A stretch of DNA of 64,000 bases, from the NCBI RefSeq assembly GCF_023701525.1, contig NZ_JAMQAW010000036.1, forward strand, positions 366,102 to 430,101. The letters are read 5' to 3'. The stretch comes from Streptomyces albipurpureus. GTDB taxonomy: Bacteria > Actinomycetota > Actinomycetes > Streptomycetales > Streptomycetaceae. Position numbers and translations under genes: made by a program. Positions 44,002-54,219 of this stretch are shown one piece after another; positions within the stretch are counted from its first letter, which is position 1, and every line of letters starts with the position of its first letter. Below the pieces are notes generated by a model. That model had not been told where the DNA came from. It ran no database searches and was given only the letters and a program-made list of their open reading frames with translations.

Positions 44002-44135
44002 TCGCGTCATAGTCGTGTGACGTCGCGCTCTCTTCTCACAGGGCTCACCCAAGGGCCTCAAAACAGGGTCGCCCGTACGTATACGTGCACACACGGAGCC
44101 GTACGGACGGGACAGACAAGGAAGAGGCCGCTGCT

Positions 44136-44639
44136 ATGCACTCGATGGTGGAACGCGAGCTGGAGTTGAAACTGGTCCTGTCGGCCGAGCGGAGCATTCT
44201 GGTGCCCGCCCGGCTGACCTATCGCACGGATGACCCCTTTGCCGTCCATGTCACCTTCCACATCGGTTCGGAGAATCCGGTGAAGTGGACCTTCTCCCGT
44301 GAGTTGCTGGTGGAGGGGGTGTTCCGGCCCTGTGGGCAGGGAGATGTACGGATCTGGCCGACCAAGGTCGAGGATCGCAGCGTCATCCTGATCGCGCTGA
44401 GCTCGCCCGATGGGGATGCGCTGCTGGAGGCGTCGGCGGCCGTGGTGACGGCCTGGATCGAGCGGACGCTACGGGTGGTGCCGCCGGGTACCGAGGCGGC
44501 GCAGCTCGGTCTCGATGACGCGCTCGCCGAACTGCTGTCGCCCCGGCGGGCCGATGGGCTGTGGGCCCGGGGCCACCATCCGGCTGGCGGCAAGGACGTC
44601 CCCGGGCCCTCGGACGATTCCCAGGACGGCGATGGCTGA
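44136..44639 (+). CDS. ssgG: SsgA-like sporulation protein
   Basis: A 167-residue SALP (SsgA-like protein). The family core spans residues 5-135: ELELKLVLSAERSILVPARLTYRTDDPFAVHVTFHIG, WTFSRELLVEGV, GDVRIWPTK, and IALSSPDGDALLEASAAVV. SALPs act at sporulation septa in aerial hyphae; SsgB recruits FtsZ, and SsgG in S. coelicolor is needed for correct septum placement. The assignment as SsgG rests on synteny (next to a VOC protein, a GlcD oxidase and hpd) and is less sure than family membership. The start at 44136 follows GGAAGAGG. Confidence 0.88.
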   Translation: MHSMVERELELKLVLSAERSILVPARLTYRTDDPFAVHVTFHIGSENPVKWTFSRELLVEGVFRPCGQGDVRIWPTKVEDRSVILIALSSPDGDALLEASAAVVTAWIERTLRVVPPGTEAAQLGLDDALAELLSPRRADGLWARGHHPAGGKDVPGPSDDSQDGDG

Positions 44640-44653
44640 GGGCCGCTTCCCGG

Positions 44654-45031
44654 CTACTCGACGACGTAGGTCAGAAACTCCAGCAGGTGTCCGTCGGGGT
44701 CTTCGACATAGACCCCACGGCCGCCGAAGAGTCGGTAGGTCTCCCCCGCTGTCTGCTGGGTCGGATCGGCCCAGTGGGGTATCTGCCGCGCCACGATCTT
44801 GGCGTAGATGTCGTCGAACTCGTCTTCGGAGACCAGGAAGGCCAGATGCTGGGAGGGGTGCGGGCCCTGGCGTTGGTCCAGGTAGTCGAGCGTGACGCCG
44901 CCGTCCAGAGTCAGGGCGGCGAAGGGTCCGTTCTCCTTGGGTTGGGGTCCGCCGAGTAGATCGGCGAGGAAGCGGGCTCCGGCGAAGCGGTCGTTGACAT
45001 GCACGATGGTGTGGTCGAGACGGGCCGGCAT
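44654..45031 (-). CDS. VOC family (glyoxalase/dioxygenase-fold) protein
   Basis: A 125-residue vicinal-oxygen-chelate protein with the paired beta-alpha-beta modules: RLDHTIVHVNDRFAGARFLADLLG at the N-terminus, HLAFLVSEDEFDDIYAKI, and GRGVYVEDPDGHLLEFLTYV at the C-terminus. Metal-ligand positions (His6, His in QHLAF, Glu in LLEFLT) are present, so catalysis is possible. The substrate is unknown. A strong AAGGAGGA ribosome site precedes the ATG. It is convergent with ssgG, 14 bases away. Confidence 0.9.
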   Translation of the reverse strand: MPARLDHTIVHVNDRFAGARFLADLLGGPQPKENGPFAALTLDGGVTLDYLDQRQGPHPSQHLAFLVSEDEFDDIYAKIVARQIPHWADPTQQTAGETYRLFGGRGVYVEDPDGHLLEFLTYVVE

Positions 45032-45211
45032 GGCTCCTCCTTGCGGAAGCGCGGGAGTGCGGGAGTGCGTCGGAAGACGGCACCTGTTCACCGTAGGAAG
45101 AGGGGTCGGTCCTGGGCATCGGGCATTGGCCGCAAGACGCGGGTCATCCGTCGTAGGCCCGTGGCCAACTCCGGTACCGGTCCTATGACTGAGTCGACAT
45201 CAGGCCAGTGG

Positions 45212-46579
45212 CTAGAAGACCTTGCCGGGGTTGAGGATGTTCAGCGGATCGAAGGTCCGCTTGATGCCTTGCTGCAACTCCACTCCTACCGGCCCCAGTT
45301 CGCGGGCCAGCCACTCCTTCTTCAGCACCCCGACGCCGTGTTCTCCGGTGATGGTCCCGCCGAGGGCGAGGCCGAGTGCCATGATCTCGTCGAAGGACTC
45401 CCGGGCCCGCCGGGATTCATCCGGGTCGGCATGGTCGAAGCAGACCACGGGATGGGTGTTGCCGTCGCCCGCGTGGGCGCAGACCCCGATCGTCAGACCG
45501 TACTTCTGGGCGATGGCGGCCGTCCCGTCGAGCATCGCCCCGAGTTGCGAGCGCGGGACACAGACATCGTCGATCATGGTGGCCGTCTTGATGGTCTCCA
45601 GGGCGTTGAGCGAGATCCTGCGGGCCTGGAGGAGCAGTTCGGACTCGGCGGCCGTATCGGCGGGGACGACCTCGGTGGCGCCCGCGGCCCGGCACAGTTC
45701 GCCGACGGCGGCGAGGTCGGCTGCCGGCTCCGGGGTGTCGAAGGCGGCGAGCAGCAGGGCCTCGGTGGTCTCCGGCAGCCCCATGTTGGCCATGGCGTTG
45801 ACCGCTCGTACGGTGGTGCCGTCCATCAGTTCCAGCATGGATGGGGTGTGGCCGCGTTCCATGATGGCGCAGACCGCGTCACAGGCCGCGGACGTCGAGT
45901 TGAACTCGGCGGCCAGCACCAGCTGGGTGGGGGGTTTGGGCTTGAGGGCCAGTACGGCCTTGACGATGATGCCGAGGCTGCCTTCGGAGCCGACGAAGAG
46001 TCGGGTGAGGTCATAGCCGGCGACCCCCTTGGCCGTGCGTCGGCCGGTGGTGAGGAGTCGCCCGTCGGCGAGGACGACATCGAGGCCCAGGACGTACTCC
46101 GCGGTCACTCCGTACTTGACGCAGCACAGCCCACCGGACGCGGTGCCGATGTTCCCGCCGATGGTGCAGGTCTCCCAGCTGGAGGGGTCCGGGGGGTAGT
46201 GGAGGCCGTGTTCATGGACCGCGCGGGAGAGCACGGCGTTGATCACTCCGGGTTCGACGACGGCGATCCGGTCGACCTGGCTGATCTCCAGAATCCGGTC
46301 CATCTTGATGAGCGAGAGGACGATGCAGCCTTCGGAGGCGTTGGCGGCCCCGGACAGACCGGTGCGCGCGCCCTGGGGGACGACGGGGACGCGCAGTGCG
46401 GTGGCCGTTCGCATCACATGCTGGACCTGTTCGACGGTTCGGGGCAGGGCGACGACGGCCGGTAGGCCCGCGTCGCAGAAGCTCGCCATGTCCCGTCCGT
46501 AGGAGACCATCACGTCCGGGTCGCTGATCAGGGCCTCGGCGGGGAGGCCGGCGCGCAGCCGTTCAAGGAGATCGTCCAT
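45212..46579 (-). CDS. FAD-linked oxidase of the GlcD/D-lactate dehydrogenase type
   Basis: A 455-residue flavoenzyme. The FAD-binding domain includes VVPQGARTGLSGAAN and the block CTIGGNIGTASGGLCCVKYGVTAEYVLGLDVVLADG. The C-terminal oxidase domain has the metal-type HAGDGNTHPV motif and ends in GGTITGEHGVGVLKKEWL and NPGKVF. It oxidises a 2-hydroxy acid such as glycolate or D-lactate. The ATG at 46579 begins the conserved region; the open frame continues far upstream antisense to the TPR gene, but that part is not protein-like. It stands alone. Confidence 0.93.
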   Translation of the reverse strand: MDDLLERLRAGLPAEALISDPDVMVSYGRDMASFCDAGLPAVVALPRTVEQVQHVMRTATALRVPVVPQGARTGLSGAANASEGCIVLSLIKMDRILEISQVDRIAVVEPGVINAVLSRAVHEHGLHYPPDPSSWETCTIGGNIGTASGGLCCVKYGVTAEYVLGLDVVLADGRLLTTGRRTAKGVAGYDLTRLFVGSEGSLGIIVKAVLALKPKPPTQLVLAAEFNSTSAACDAVCAIMERGHTPSMLELMDGTTVRAVNAMANMGLPETTEALLLAAFDTPEPAADLAAVGELCRAAGATEVVPADTAAESELLLQARRISLNALETIKTATMIDDVCVPRSQLGAMLDGTAAIAQKYGLTIGVCAHAGDGNTHPVVCFDHADPDESRRARESFDEIMALGLALGGTITGEHGVGVLKKEWLARELGPVGVELQQGIKRTFDPLNILNPGKVF

Positions 46580-46678
46580 GATCCCAGCGTCGCACTCGGG
46601 GCCATCGGTGTGAACCCGTAGGCGTTTGGGCCCACACCGCCGGGCGCTTTCTTCGTATGGACTGACTAATGGCGCACA

Positions 46679-48217
46679 GTGAGCGCCATGAGCGGTATGA
46701 CTGGTACGAGCGGTAGGGGAAGCTCTGGCGGCGAGCGCACCAAGAACGCGCTGGTTGCCGGGCTTGTCGCTGCGACCCTGGTCACCGGGACCCTGGTGGT
46801 CACCGTCGGGTATCGCGAAAGCCCACCGCCGGCCCCGGGGCCGGCCGCCCGGGCGGGGGCCGCGTCGGCCGTGGGTGCACCGGCGGCGCTGTCGGATCTG
46901 GACGCGTTGATCGCCGACCGGGAGCAGTGGTTGCGCGACCACCCGGAGGACGACGAGTCCTGGGCGGTGCTGGGGACCGCCTATGCGGAGCGGGGTGCCA
47001 GGCTCGGGGACTGGGGCGCCTTGCCCAGGGCGGAAGGCGCGCTGAAGCGCTCGCTTGAGATCTTCGCGGCGGACGCGGGCAATACGGATGCGCTGCTGGG
47101 GCTGGCGATCCTGGCCAATGCCCGGCAGGACTATCCGACGGCGCGGGACTGGGCGCGGCAGGCCCAGCGACAGAAGCCACGCCGGTGGACGGTGTATCCG
47201 GTACTGATCGAGGCGTACAGCGGGTTGGGAGAGTACAAGGCCGTCGGCAAGGCGCTGGATTCGCTCCAGAAGCTGTCCTCGGGGAGCCGGGTGCGGGCGG
47301 TCACCGCGCGGGTCTATCGGGATCGCGGCTGGCGTGAGGACGCGACGGCCACCGCCGATGACACCGTGGGCAGCGCGGACGGTCCGACGGAGAAGGCGGC
47401 CGCGCTCCATGCGCTCGGGGAGTTGGCCTGGGAGCGGGGAGAGCCGCAGGAGGCGGTCCGCCAGTACGACCTGGCGCTACGGCTCGCTCCTGACCACCAT
47501 GCGACGCTGGCGGCCCGGGCGCGGGCGTCGGCGGCTCTGGGCCGTAGGGAGCAGGCGTTGCGCGACTACCAGTTGGCGTTGGCCAGGCGGCCGCTGGCCG
47601 AGTACGCGCTGGAGGCGGGCGAGTTGAACCAGGCGCTGGGTCTCGACGGGGACGCGGACAGCCAGTACGAGCGGGTACGGGAGTTGGCCCGGAAGGCCGC
47701 GGCGAACGGCAGGAACGAGGAGCTGGTCCTCGGTCGCTACGAGTCCGACCACGGGGACCCGGAGGAGGCCGTGCAGCTGTTGCGGTCCGAGTGGGCCGAC
47801 GGGCGACGCAGTGTCCAACTGGCGGACGCGCTGGGGTGGGCGCTGTTTCGGGCGGGGCGGGCGAAGGACGCGCTGCCGTACGCGAGGAAGGCGACCGAGG
47901 GGCTGCGCAGCCCGTTGTTCTCGTATCACCGGGGGGAGATCGAGCGGGCGCTGAACCGGTATGGAGCGGCTCGTCTGTACATCGGTCAGGCGCTGAGGAT
48001 CAATCCGCACTTCTCGCCCCTGCTGGCTCCGGTGGCGCGGGATGCGCTGGCCGCGCTGGGGCAGCCGCCGCCGGGTGGGCCACGGAAGGTGACGGGGCGG
48101 GAGGGGATGATCGTCAAGCCGAAGCAGGGCCAGGCGAAGCCAGCCCTGAACGGAAGTGGGAGCGGGGCCCCGTCAGGGGCGGGGCAGGCACAGCCGGTAC
48201 GGCCGCCGGCGGGGTAG
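46679..48217 (+). CDS. Membrane-anchored TPR protein
   Basis: A 512-residue protein with one N-terminal membrane helix (about 24-44) and a Pro/Ala linker, then tandem tetratricopeptide repeats from about residue 75 to 470 (for example DESWAVLGTAYAERGARLGDW and KAAALHALGELAWERGEPQEAVRQYDLALRLAP). It probably exposes a protein-binding solenoid outside the membrane, but the partner is unknown. GTG at 46679 is taken; ATG at 46688 is as likely. It is divergent from the GlcD oxidase gene. Confidence 0.88.
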   Translation: MSAMSGMTGTSGRGSSGGERTKNALVAGLVAATLVTGTLVVTVGYRESPPPAPGPAARAGAASAVGAPAALSDLDALIADREQWLRDHPEDDESWAVLGTAYAERGARLGDWGALPRAEGALKRSLEIFAADAGNTDALLGLAILANARQDYPTARDWARQAQRQKPRRWTVYPVLIEAYSGLGEYKAVGKALDSLQKLSSGSRVRAVTARVYRDRGWREDATATADDTVGSADGPTEKAAALHALGELAWERGEPQEAVRQYDLALRLAPDHHATLAARARASAALGRREQALRDYQLALARRPLAEYALEAGELNQALGLDGDADSQYERVRELARKAAANGRNEELVLGRYESDHGDPEEAVQLLRSEWADGRRSVQLADALGWALFRAGRAKDALPYARKATEGLRSPLFSYHRGEIERALNRYGAARLYIGQALRINPHFSPLLAPVARDALAALGQPPPGGPRKVTGREGMIVKPKQGQAKPALNGSGSGAPSGAGQAQPVRPPAG

Positions 48218-48280
48218 TCGCTCCGCCGCGGCGGGGCGGGGCGTACCAGCTCCCGCCTGGAACCGCCGGGGCGGTAGGGA

Positions 48281-48901
48281 TCAGCTCAGGGTCGCGTAGA
48301 CGATGAGGTTGTCCACCGTGTGGCCGGCCGCGTCATAGGCGCCGTCGCAGGTGACCAGGCGCAGCTCCCGGCTGTTGGTGGGGCCGTAGACCTTCTGGGT
48401 CGGGAACGCCTTCTTCTTCACCGCTTCCATCCGGGTGACGGTGAAGGTGGCCGTGGTTCCGGTGGCGTTGCGCACGGATATCTCCGCTCCCTTGCGCAGC
48501 TTCTTGAGGTCGTAGAAGACCCCCTTGCCGGACTTGGTCTCGTTATGGCCGATGATCACGGATGCCCCGGGCTCCCCCGGGATGGACGCACCCTTGTACC
48601 AACCCGCTGTCATCCCCTGGTCCGAGGGCGGGACTTCCACCGTGCCGTCCTGGTTGAGGCCCAGTCCCATCAGGGTGCTGTCAACGCCGATCGAGGCGAT
48701 CTTCATATGCACCGGCTCCGCGGCCTTGCGCTCGGTTGGCGGCGCGGTGGGCTGAGCGGGGTTGGGGGAGAGCGCGGTTGAGGCGGCCTTGGGGGCGGGA
48801 GCGGACTGCTCCGAGCAGCCGGTGACGGCGGCCAGGGTGAGGCAGATCAGGGCGGTGAGTGCCGGGGTCGCGGCGGGGCGGCGAAGTGGGGCGGCGATCA
48901 T
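48281..48901 (-). CDS. Class F sortase, lipoprotein form
   Basis: A 206-residue sortase. Its signal peptide ends in a lipobox-like AAVTGCSEQ, so it is probably lipid-anchored through Cys29 rather than by a membrane helix. The catalytic His lies in VIIGHNETKSG and the catalytic Cys in RLVTCDGAYD. GSIPGEPG-like and FYDLKKLRKGAEI segments fit class F. It follows a secreted-protein gene by 79 bases, across a perfect 34-base palindrome. A two-component system lies upstream on the same strand. A GGGAGCC ribosome site precedes the ATG. Confidence 0.9.
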   Translation of the reverse strand: MIAAPLRRPAATPALTALICLTLAAVTGCSEQSAPAPKAASTALSPNPAQPTAPPTERKAAEPVHMKIASIGVDSTLMGLGLNQDGTVEVPPSDQGMTAGWYKGASIPGEPGASVIIGHNETKSGKGVFYDLKKLRKGAEISVRNATGTTATFTVTRMEAVKKKAFPTQKVYGPTNSRELRLVTCDGAYDAAGHTVDNLIVYATLS

Positions 48902-48926
48902 GGTGGCTCCCGTACAGGACGTGGGT

Positions 48927-48960
48927 CCGCAGTGGCACCGGCCGGCCGGTGCCACTGCGG
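48927..48960. repeat. Perfect 34-base palindrome between secreted-protein gene and sortase gene
   Basis: The two 17-base halves are exact reverse complements. As RNA it would form a stem of about 15 pairs with a tiny loop, in the leader of the sortase gene and after the stop of its partner. It could be a terminator, an mRNA-stability element or a binding site. Confidence 0.85.
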
Positions 48961-48980
48961 GAGGAGGGTGACCGGCGGGG

Positions 48981-49373
48981 TTAGTCCTGGGCGCCCGCGG
49001 TGTTGCGGCGGCGGATCACCAGCGCGCCCGCACCGGCGAAGAGCACCACGGCGGAGGCGGCCAGCAGGGGCGTACTCACAGCGCTGTCGCTGCTGGCGGG
49101 CTGCTCACCGGCGGCCACACCGCCCTTGGGGACGGTGCGGACCTCGGGGGTGACGGCGGAGGGCTTGCCGTCGCGGGTGCCGGGCCTCTCGACGGTGGCT
49201 CCGTCGCGCTTCGTGTCGCCATCGGCGAGGTCGACCGTCCTGGTCGGGGCGGGCGCGGGAGACTTCACACCGGGCGAGGAGTCGGCGACGGCGGCGGTGG
49301 CAGGGACCAACAGCGCGCCGGCCGCCACGACGGTGACGGCGAGAGCACGCAGGGAGAGACGGTGGGAAGACAT
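48981..49373 (-). CDS. Secreted protein with C-terminal membrane helix, sortase-linked
   Basis: A 130-residue exported protein with a signal peptide ending near residue 31 (TAAVADS), a charged Pro/Thr/Asp/Gly-rich middle, and a C-terminal helix (STPLLAASAVVLFAGAGALVI) followed by RRRN. No LPXTG-like motif precedes the helix. The same layout, with another class F sortase, occurs at the start of the window. It is presumably the surface partner or substrate of the adjacent sortase; function unknown. Confidence 0.85.
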   Translation of the reverse strand: MSSHRLSLRALAVTVVAAGALLVPATAAVADSSPGVKSPAPAPTRTVDLADGDTKRDGATVERPGTRDGKPSAVTPEVRTVPKGGVAAGEQPASSDSAVSTPLLAASAVVLFAGAGALVIRRRNTAGAQD

Positions 49374-49512
49374 ACGGGTGGCTCCGTTCCAGTTCAGTGC
49401 GGGGTACCGAGGGCCGGCCGCAGGGCAGCACCTCGCGACGTGACCTAGGTGGTTCCGCCGTGCGACGGCGTCGGTATGTCCGCAAGGTTGGACTGGAGAT
49501 ATGAAGAACCTG

Positions 49513-51513
49513 TCAGATCGCTGTGGTCTGATGATCAGGGCTGCTCGCCGGCTGGGCGGCGGCGGTCGGGAGCCGCAGGGTGAAGGTCGCCCCCGCGCCC
49601 AGTCGGCTCTCCACGTCCACCGAGCCGCCGTGGGCCTCGGCCAACTTGCGTACGATCGCCAGCCCCAGCCCGCTGCCTCCGGTGCGGCGGTTGCGTGACT
49701 TCTCGGCCCGCCAGAAGCGGTCGAAGAGATAGGGGAGGTTCTCGGCCGGGATACCGGGCCCGGTATCGGTCACCGACACATCCAGCCGGTCGCCGCCGCA
49801 GTAGGCCTGGAGCGTGACCGTGCCGCCCCGAGGGGAGTGCCGGATGGCGTTGGAGACCAGATTGCCGATGGCCTGGCGCAGCCGGACCGGGTCGGCCAGC
49901 ACCAACGGAACGTGTCCGGGGACGATGACGTCCAGGCTGACGCCTTCGGACTCCGCCCGAGCCTGGTGGGCTGAGGCGACCTGGCCGAGCAGGTCCGCCA
50001 TCCGAAGAGGTTCACGGTGCAGGCGCAGGGCTCCGGCGTCGGCCTCCGCCAGGTCCTGGAGGTCGTCGATGATGTGTTGGAGCTGAACGGCCTCTTCGAG
50101 GAGTGAGGAGACAAAGGCCGGGTCGAGGTCGGCGACACCGTCCTGAGCCCCCTCCAACCAGCCGCGGATATTGCTCAGCGGGGTGCGCAGTTCATGGGCC
50201 ACATCGCTGACCATCGCCCGGCGCTGGGTTTCGAGGAGGGCGCGGTGGGCCGCCATCTCGTTGAAGGCGACGGCCAGCCGTCCGATCTCGTTGTCGGTGG
50301 TGACGGGGACCGGCCTGGTCCGCTCCCCGTCCTTCATCCGCTGGGCGGCCCCGGTGAGCGCGAGAAGCGGACGGACCAGACGGGTGGCGGCCAGCACCGA
50401 AGCGCCGACCGTCAGGGCGAGTACCAGGGCCGCGACACCGGCGATCCGGGCGGTGTTCGCCGGTGAGAGCTCGAACCCGGGCACCTCGGCGCTACCGGGG
50501 TCTCCGATGAAGAGGAACGCGGGCAGCGAGACATGGGCGCTGAGCTGCTCCCTGCGGGCGGTGTCCACACAGGACGCGGTATCGCGGGCGGCCGCGCTCT
50601 CTTCGGGACCAGGTTCCCTGGGTGCCGGTGCCGGTGCCGGTGTCAGCGTCACCACGGTGGGTTTGGTCTGGCGCGGTGGCGTGCTGACCACCCCGGCTCG
50701 CGGGTCGCGCTGCCAGGACAGGTCCAGGCTCAGCCGTACCGGGTCATGGCCCTTGCGGGCCAGGCAGTCGTCGGACAGCTTGTTGAGTGCGGCCAGGGCC
50801 GCCCGCTCGGTCGTGGTGGGGGTGTCCAGTGAGTCGAGCAGGCCGATGGCACAGCGGATTTGTTCGACACGATCGCTTTCCTGCCCCACCACCTGGATCT
50901 TCGGCCGTCCGCTGGGGGCGTTGACCACGTTCGCCGCGACCCCGTTGTCGCTCAGGCAGTTGACGACCTGCTGAGCGGTCTTCGCCAGTCGGGTGCTTTC
51001 GGCCGCCGTCAGCTGGAAGGCTCCGACCGCGCGGGGATCGATGCTGTCGGTCGTGTCCCCCACCGTGCGCTGGTGGAGGGGGGCGAGGGTTTTGCTGATG
51101 GCGAGCGGATCGACGATGGCAGCGGCTCGGGAGGGCAGTTCGAGGGGCTCGGCCAAGTGCTCGGCCGAGTCCGCGATCAGTCGGCGGTCGGCGGTGGTCA
51201 GCGCGATGCGGCGTTGGTACTTCTTCGCGAGGACCTGCACGGTCCGCTGTACGCCGCTCCACTTCGGGTTGGCCGCGGCATGTCCGAGCAGGGCGTCGTA
51301 GATCTCGGCGTCGTCGGTGAGGCTCTGGCCCTGCTGCTCCTTGATGGCACCGGAGGTGGTCTGCACGGCGAGCCAGGCGGTGGCCGCCACCGAGCAGGCG
51401 GCGACCAGGGTGGCGACGGCGAGCAGCCGTCCGAGGAGGCTCTTGTGCAGGGGGAGCCTTCGGCGGACCGGGCGGGCGCGGGGGGCCCGCTCTCGGGGGC
51501 TACGGCCGAACAT
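49513..51513 (-). CDS. Sensor histidine kinase
   Basis: A 666-residue kinase. One N-terminal membrane helix (about 28-50), a large extracytoplasmic region (about 51-350) containing four cysteines, and a second helix (about 352-375) lead into a HAMP domain. The phosphoacceptor His is in VSDVAHELRTPLSNIRG. The ATPase domain has GNLVSNAIRHSP (N box), VTDTGPGIP (G1) and GGSGLGLAIV (G2). The start overlaps the response-regulator stop by 14 bases. The signal is unknown. Genes for a secreted protein and a sortase follow downstream, perhaps as part of the same regulon. Confidence 0.94.
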   Translation of the reverse strand: MFGRSPRERAPRARPVRRRLPLHKSLLGRLLAVATLVAACSVAATAWLAVQTTSGAIKEQQGQSLTDDAEIYDALLGHAAANPKWSGVQRTVQVLAKKYQRRIALTTADRRLIADSAEHLAEPLELPSRAAAIVDPLAISKTLAPLHQRTVGDTTDSIDPRAVGAFQLTAAESTRLAKTAQQVVNCLSDNGVAANVVNAPSGRPKIQVVGQESDRVEQIRCAIGLLDSLDTPTTTERAALAALNKLSDDCLARKGHDPVRLSLDLSWQRDPRAGVVSTPPRQTKPTVVTLTPAPAPAPREPGPEESAAARDTASCVDTARREQLSAHVSLPAFLFIGDPGSAEVPGFELSPANTARIAGVAALVLALTVGASVLAATRLVRPLLALTGAAQRMKDGERTRPVPVTTDNEIGRLAVAFNEMAAHRALLETQRRAMVSDVAHELRTPLSNIRGWLEGAQDGVADLDPAFVSSLLEEAVQLQHIIDDLQDLAEADAGALRLHREPLRMADLLGQVASAHQARAESEGVSLDVIVPGHVPLVLADPVRLRQAIGNLVSNAIRHSPRGGTVTLQAYCGGDRLDVSVTDTGPGIPAENLPYLFDRFWRAEKSRNRRTGGSGLGLAIVRKLAEAHGGSVDVESRLGAGATFTLRLPTAAAQPASSPDHQTTAI

Positions 51514-52261
51514 CGCGGGGGCCCCGGGGGTGGTGCGCGGCTTGGGGGGTAGGGCCCGTCGGCTCCGCGGCGGAGAGTTTGTAGCCGACCCCGAAGACGG
51601 TCACCAGCCGTTGGGGCCGGCGGGGTACCGGCTCGATCTTCTTCCGCAGGTTCATGATGTGGACGTCCACCGTCCGGTCGCCTATGTAGCGGGCGAAGCC
51701 ATGCAGTTCCTCCAGCAGCTGCTGTCGGCTGAAGACCCGGCCGGGCTCGGCGGCCATCGCCACCAGGATGCGGAACTCCCCAGGAGTGCACTCCACCGGC
51801 GCGCCGTCGACGGTGACCTCATGCCGCTGGGGGTCGATGACGAGGCTGCCCACGGCGAGTACGGGTTCGGCCGCAGGCTCGGGGGCACTCGCCCCCCGGG
51901 TGCGGCGCAGCAGCGTACGGACCCGGGCCATCAGTTCCCGTGGGCTGTACGGCTTGGTCATGTAGTCATCGGCCCCGAGGTCGAGGCCGAGCAGCAGATC
52001 GTCCTCGGTGGAACGGGCGGTGAGCATCAACACCGGCAGCTCAAGGCCTTCGGCCCGGAGGATGCGCAGCACATCGAGACCGTCGCACTTGGGCATCATC
52101 ACATCGAGGATGAGCAGCTGGGGTGGTCGCTGGCGGACCGCTTCGATGGCCGCGCGCCCGTCCCATACGACGGTGGCGGTATGCCCCTCTCGTTCGAGAT
52201 AGCGGCGGACCAGTTCGGCCTGCTTTTCGTCATCCTCGGCGATCATCACATGTGCGCACAC
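51500..52261 (-). CDS. OmpR-family response regulator
   Basis: A 253-residue regulator. The receiver domain has the acidic pocket EDD near residues 9-11, the phosphoacceptor Asp in LLILDVMMP and the Lys in MTKPYSP. The C-terminal winged helix (about 140-230) ends with VHIMNLRKKIE and GVGYKL. It starts with GTG at 52261, 7 bases after a TACGAT box, so it is probably leaderless. It is the partner of the overlapping kinase gene. Confidence 0.95.
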   Translation of the reverse strand: MCAHVMIAEDDEKQAELVRRYLEREGHTATVVWDGRAAIEAVRQRPPQLLILDVMMPKCDGLDVLRILRAEGLELPVLMLTARSTEDDLLLGLDLGADDYMTKPYSPRELMARVRTLLRRTRGASAPEPAAEPVLAVGSLVIDPQRHEVTVDGAPVECTPGEFRILVAMAAEPGRVFSRQQLLEELHGFARYIGDRTVDVHIMNLRKKIEPVPRRPQRLVTVFGVGYKLSAAEPTGPTPQAAHHPRGPRDVRP

Positions 52262-52268
52262 ACCACCG

Positions 52269-52274
52269 ATCGTA
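52269..52274 (-). promoter_or_regulatory. Leaderless-type -10 box of the response-regulator gene
   Basis: On the minus strand TACGAT ends 7 bases before the GTG at 52261. Confidence 0.55.
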
Positions 52275-52305
52275 AGCAGCCCCGCAAACGGTGGGGCTCA
52301 CGGTG

Positions 52306-52342
52306 AGGCCGGGCAGGACACCGCCAGGGTCCTGCCCGGCCT
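52306..52342 (-). terminator. Terminator after hpd
   Basis: A 14-base perfect stem (52306-52319 with 52329-52342) and 9-base loop lie between the hpd stop and the response-regulator promoter. Confidence 0.7.
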
Positions 52343-52448
52343 GTGCCACCGGTCATGGAGAGGTGGCGGACGGGCGGTACGGCCATGAGGAGGAGCAGCC
52401 GTACCGCGGTGGTGGAACCAGGTGCGCGGCGGGCGGGAAACCCAGGCG

Positions 52449-53636
<1,188 letters not shown>

Positions 53637-53727
53637 TCACAACGCTAGGCAATCTGTACTACCAGGGTCCACGATGGTTCCGCTTTCTGTACAGGATGAC
53701 CACTCGAAGGCCCCAGGGGAGCGCGAC

Positions 53728-54219
53728 ATGGCGATCGATCAACTGGATGGCCGACTCATCGTGTTGCTGGCGCGTGAGCCGAGGATCGGAGTGCTGGAGG
53801 CGTCCCGCCGACTGGGCGTGGCGCGCGGCACGGTGCAGGCCCGGCTCGACCGGCTCCGGTCCACCGGCGCTCTGCGCGGTTTCGGCCCCGACGTCGATCC
53901 GGCAGCGCTCGGCTACCCCGTCACCGCCTTCGCCACCCTGGAGATCAAGCAGGGTCAGGGCGCGGATGTACGGGCGCACCTCACCACCGTCCCCGAGGTA
54001 CTTGAACTGCACACCACCACCGGGCACGGGGACATGCTGTGCCGGCTGGTGGCGCGCTCCAACGCCGACCTCCAGCGGGTGATCGATCGGGTGGTCGGCT
54101 TTGACGGCATCGTGCGCGCCTCCACGGCCATCGTGATGGAGAACCCGGTGCCCTTGCGGATCATCCCCCTGGTGGAGCAGGCGGCACGGGAGGGCCACCG
54201 CCCGGGCCCGGTGGGCTGA
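53728..54219 (+). CDS. Lrp/AsnC family transcriptional regulator
   Basis: A 163-residue regulator. The N-terminal helix-turn-helix (about 3-50) includes DGRLIVLLAREPRIGVLEASRRLGVARGTVQARLDRL. The C-terminal RAM domain (about 70-150) binds amino acids or other ligands: PEVLELHTTTGHGDMLCRLVAR. A GGGGAG ribosome site precedes the ATG. Its position divergent from hpd suggests control of tyrosine or phenylpyruvate catabolism. Confidence 0.93.
   Translation: MAIDQLDGRLIVLLAREPRIGVLEASRRLGVARGTVQARLDRLRSTGALRGFGPDVDPAALGYPVTAFATLEIKQGQGADVRAHLTTVPEVLELHTTTGHGDMLCRLVARSNADLQRVIDRVVGFDGIVRASTAIVMENPVPLRIIPLVEQAAREGHRPGPVG

Noticed and set aside
44999-46465. Large plus-strand open frame of 488 codons opposite the FAD-linked oxidase
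   Set aside because: It is a by-product of high GC in the third codon positions of the oxidase gene; its sequence is Gly/Asp/Gln-rich without family resemblance.
46580-47410. N-terminal extension of the oxidase frame to 732 codons
   Set aside because: The extra 277 residues are low-complexity and antisense to the TPR gene; the conserved protein begins at the ATG at 46579.
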